In this document: positions 61,302 through 64,000 of the stretch, piece by piece | How positions within the stretch are numbered: the first letter of the stretch is position 1 | Layout: the number at the start of each line of letters is the position of its first letter | Assembly: GCF_003254055.1 (NCBI RefSeq) | Contig: NZ_QKZT01000002.1 | Location: forward strand, 248,001-312,000 | Length of the DNA stretch: 64,000 nucleotides | DNA from: Algoriphagus chordae | GTDB lineage: Bacteria > Bacteroidota > Bacteroidia > Cytophagales > Cyclobacteriaceae | Direction of reading: 5' to 3' | Translations under genes and position numbers: made by a program | Notes under the pieces: model-generated | What the model saw: the letters and a program-made list of their open reading frames with translations, nothing else | What the model was told of the DNA's origin: nothing | The model's database searches: none

Positions 61302-62342
61302 GTGTACAAGTCACTACTCAAGCCCCTCTTTTTTCTAAAAAAACCAGAAGATGCTCACCATTTTACGGTGGATCTTACTCGCTTAACATTCAACCTTCCT
61401 GTAATTGGATCGATCGTAGAATCGACCTTTCGCTTAGAAGATAAAAGTTTAGAGCGAGAGGTTTTTGGATTGAAATTCAAAAACCCAGTTGGCTTAGCTG
61501 CAGGTTTTGATAAGGATGCCAAGCTCATTGATGAGATGGCAATGTTGGGCTTTGGCTTTATTGAGATTGGAACTTTGACACCAAAACCTCAAGAAGGAAA
61601 TCCTCAGCCTAGACTTTTTAGACTTCCTCAAGACGAATCCCTGATCAATCGCATGGGCTTCAATAATGGCGGAGTTCAGGAAGCTGTAGAGCGCTTGAAA
61701 AAGCGCAAATCAAATGTACTAGTAGGCGGAAATATTGGTAAGAATAAAGTCACTCCCAACGAAAATGCGGTTGACGATTACTTGATTTGTCTAGAAGCAC
61801 TGCACGATCACGTGGACTATTTTGTGGTGAATGTGAGTTCGCCGAATACGCCCAATCTTCGAGATCTGCAGGAAAAAGAGCCACTGAAAGCTTTGCTCCA
61901 AGCGGTAAAAAATGCGAATGATCTTAAGCCAAACCCTAAACCTATACTACTGAAAATAGCTCCTGATTTGACAGAAGGGCAATTGGACGACATCATCGAA
62001 ATCGTACAGGAAACGAAAATCGACGGCGTAATAGCGACCAACACCACCATAGATCGTTCACAACTGAGCACTTCACAGAATGAAGTTGAAGCCATCGGAG
62101 CTGGAGGAGTAAGTGGAAAAGTGCTGGGCAAGCGAAGTACAGAAGTCATCCGATACCTTTCAGAGAAGTCAAATAAGGCTTTCCCGATCATTGGAGTGGG
62201 CGGAATCTTTTCTGCAGCTGACGCCATAGAAAAACTCGAGGCTGGAGCTAGCTTGATTCAAGTGTACTCGGGCATGATTTATGAGGGACCTGGATTGATC
62301 AAAAAGATTAAAAAAGGATTATTGGCTCATTTTTCGCAGTAA
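61302..62342 (+). CDS. pyrD: Dihydroorotate dehydrogenase (quinone), class 2
   Basis: A 346-residue membrane-associated flavoenzyme oxidising dihydroorotate with menaquinone. The start is assigned to a GTG ([21 protein letters not shown]), which gives the class 2 N-terminal helix pair. [45 protein letters not shown] (with the catalytic serine) and ATNTTIDRS are in place, as is the FMN phosphate site [26 protein letters not shown]. An ATG at 61230 is open but lies upstream of the promoter box. Confidence 0.95.
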   Translation: MYKSLLKPLFFLKKPEDAHHFTVDLTRLTFNLPVIGSIVESTFRLEDKSLEREVFGLKFKNPVGLAAGFDKDAKLIDEMAMLGFGFIEIGTLTPKPQEGNPQPRLFRLPQDESLINRMGFNNGGVQEAVERLKKRKSNVLVGGNIGKNKVTPNENAVDDYLICLEALHDHVDYFVVNVSSPNTPNLRDLQEKEPLKALLQAVKNANDLKPNPKPILLKIAPDLTEGQLDDIIEIVQETKIDGVIATNTTIDRSQLSTSQNEVEAIGAGGVSGKVLGKRSTEVIRYLSEKSNKAFPIIGVGGIFSAADAIEKLEAGASLIQVYSGMIYEGPGLIKKIKKGLLAHFSQ

Positions 62343-62395
62343 TTTGTCAATCTAAATTCATTAATCTTATCTTAAATCGGATTTGAATCGAATAC

Positions 62396-64000
62396 ATGGC
62401 CACCAAATCACCTAGGACCAATACTTTTAGAAAAAAAGCAGAACCCACCAAAAAGAAAGGCGCAGGCTTCAAAGCCCCGAGTTTTTCATTTGGTAAGTTC
62501 AATTCTACCAAGCTAGTCTTGACTTTCGGCATATTGCTGATGTCAGTTGCTATCTTTTTGCTGATCGCTTTTATCAGCTATCTGCTCAATGGGCCTGCAG
62601 ACCAGAGTTTGGTCATGAATAATCCCGACGAAGCAGTAAGAGAAGCTGCCCGAGAATCCACCAATTGGCTGGGCTATCTAGGCGCACAGGCAGGTAATTG
62701 GATGATCTACCGATGGTTCGGAATTGCGGCATTCTTATTTCCTCCTTTTCTTTTTTTATTGGGCTTCAAATGGGCATTCAAAATCTCCCTTGTATCACTC
62801 ACCCGATACACCACATTCGCTCTTTTCTTCACCTTCTGGTTAGGATTACTGACAGGATACATAGTCATTTTGATCCAAGGCTACTCGTACTGGAGCTTCC
62901 TTTCGGGAGGATTTGGCTATGAATTGGCCAAGCTATCAGCAGATTTCCTGAGCTGGGGCACATTCATTCTACTGGGTGGATCCATGCTCATTTTCGTGAT
63001 TTTCTTCTTTGATATTGACAAACTAGATTGGTTTAGCAGCAAATCTTCCGATACTGATTTGGAGGAAGATGAGCTTGAGAATAGTGCTGTTCCTGTGAAA
63101 AACCCATTCAAAGAGGATGAGGAAATTGAGGAGGAAGAAGATATTGATGACGATGGAAGTTCATGGACGGTCAAAGACCAGGAAGAAACTCCTTCCGCTC
63201 CTATCGAACTCAAACCAGAATCAAAGCCTAAACCTAAAAAAGAAGAGATAGCTTTCGATGTTCCTCAACTGAATATCCTAGACCCAATACAGGAACCTGA
63301 GCCAGAAAAGAAAGTTGAAGAGAAAAGCTTCTCGGTGATAAAGCCTAAAGGAGAAGAGAAAACTGCTGAGGAAGTGGAGAATTTGGATGCTTATGATCCG
63401 ACCTTAGATCTTCCGCATTACAAATACCCTACGCTTGACTTGCTCAATGAATACGATGTACAGAAAGTCACCGTAAGTCGTCAGGAACTTGAGGACAACA
63501 AAAACAAGATTGTTGAGACACTTGAGAACTTCAAGATCGGCATTCAGGAGATCAAAGCGACCATCGGACCGACGGTAACCCTCTATGAAATCGTCCCTGA
63601 GCCAGGCGTAAAGATCTCCAAAATCAAGAATCTGGAAGACGATATAGCCTTGAGCTTAGCAGCTTTGGGCATTAGAATTATTGCTCCAATCCCTGGAAAA
63701 GGCACTATCGGTATAGAAGTTCCAAACAAAAACAGAGAGCTAGTTCCAGCACGTGCAGTTTTGGGCACTGAGAAATTTATGCGCTCAGACAAGGATCTTC
63801 CTATTGCTTTGGGTAAGACTATTTCCAATGAGGTTTTTGTGGCTGATCTTGCGAAAATGCCTCACTTACTTATGGCTGGTGCAACTGGTCAGGGTAAGTC
63901 TGTTGGCTTGAACATGATCTTAGCTTCATTGATCTACAAGAAACACCCATCTCAGTTGAAGTTTGTGCTAGTGGATCCGAAAAAGGTTGAATTAACCCTT
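62396..64000 (+). CDS. ftsK: DNA translocase FtsK, N-terminal part
   Basis: The first 535 codons of FtsK, cut by the window end. Four membrane spans occupy roughly 40-210 (for example LTFGILLMSVAIFLLIAFI). An acidic, proline-containing linker (about 220-330) follows, then the alpha domain (YKYPTLDLLNEYDV onward) and the beta domain with Walker A GATGQGKS at 495-502 and the early part of its second strand (FVLVDPKKVELTL). It couples chromosome dimer resolution to septation. The gene starts 53 bp after pyrD. Confidence 0.95.
   Translation, partial: MATKSPRTNTFRKKAEPTKKKGAGFKAPSFSFGKFNSTKLVLTFGILLMSVAIFLLIAFISYLLNGPADQSLVMNNPDEAVREAARESTNWLGYLGAQAGNWMIYRWFGIAAFLFPPFLFLLGFKWAFKISLVSLTRYTTFALFFTFWLGLLTGYIVILIQGYSYWSFLSGGFGYELAKLSADFLSWGTFILLGGSMLIFVIFFFDIDKLDWFSSKSSDTDLEEDELENSAVPVKNPFKEDEEIEEEEDIDDDGSSWTVKDQEETPSAPIELKPESKPKPKKEEIAFDVPQLNILDPIQEPEPEKKVEEKSFSVIKPKGEEKTAEEVENLDAYDPTLDLPHYKYPTLDLLNEYDVQKVTVSRQELEDNKNKIVETLENFKIGIQEIKATIGPTVTLYEIVPEPGVKISKIKNLEDDIALSLAALGIRIIAPIPGKGTIGIEVPNKNRELVPARAVLGTEKFMRSDKDLPIALGKTISNEVFVADLAKMPHLLMAGATGQGKSVGLNMILASLIYKKHPSQLKFVLVDPKKVELTL

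Overview
The window is a chromosomal segment of a Bacteroidota bacterium, most likely from the order Cytophagales (Algoriphagus/Cyclobacteriaceae-like). That placement is inferred from several signs: a type IX secretion C-terminal sorting tail on the FG-GAP protein at 34679-36763, many SPII lipoproteins, Bacteroidota-type promoters (TTG/TTTG, a 16-22 bp spacer, then TAnnTTTG), the near absence of Shine-Dalgarno sequences, a DUF4199 protein, and family-typical proteins such as the PlsB-like acyltransferase. Most of the window is core metabolism. No prophage, insertion sequence, CRISPR array or rRNA operon is seen.

Layout. 1-3022 (minus): panB (partial), a PyrR-like phosphoribosyltransferase, rsgA and waaA. 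3202-8635: a low-molecular-weight protein phosphatase, a Tat-exported Gfo/Idh/MocA oxidoreductase, a monofunctional aspartokinase, fbp and a lipoprotein sugar dehydrogenase. 8822-15083: gpsA overlapping a PlsB-like acyltransferase (phospholipid synthesis), a DUF4199 protein, a polyprenyl diphosphate synthase, and a GT2 glycosyltransferase overlapping a YdjC/HpnK-type deacetylase. 15200-16685: an AT-rich accessory patch with a Fic enzyme whose start codon abuts a 26-bp palindrome, plus an orphan gene. 16753-21592 (minus): thrA-thrB-thrC preceded by a Thr-rich leader peptide.

21858-27591: stress and housekeeping genes (META lipoprotein, GreA-like factor, NTF2-like protein, SDR, MscS channel, alkyltransferase-like protein, Na+/solute symporter, clpS, recR). 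27599-27827: tRNA-Ala(GGC) with a tRNA-like relic in front. 27880-33296: HipBA, small lipoproteins, a HAD phosphatase, a DUF2461 protein and a DUF6364/PIN toxin-antitoxin pair. 33289-43483: murF, the T9SS cargo, an amidohydrolase, a 430-bp intergenic cluster of palindromic repeats, an S9 peptidase and two uncharacterised genes. 43593-50062: a flavin disulfide reductase, a TspO-like protein, a lipocalin, a YuaF-like/flotillin pair and an OmpA protein. 50129-64000: upp, a Ca2+/Na+ exchanger, serine dehydratase, OsmC, lipA, gcvP, an M28 peptidase, pyrD and the first 535 codons of ftsK.

The main non-routine signals are a probable threonine attenuator in front of thrA, promoter boxes exactly 4 nt from the ATG in three genes (predicted leaderless mRNAs), operators overlapping the fic and hipB starts, the tRNA-like relic, and two families of intergenic palindromic repeats. 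I see no single clearly novel multi-gene system.
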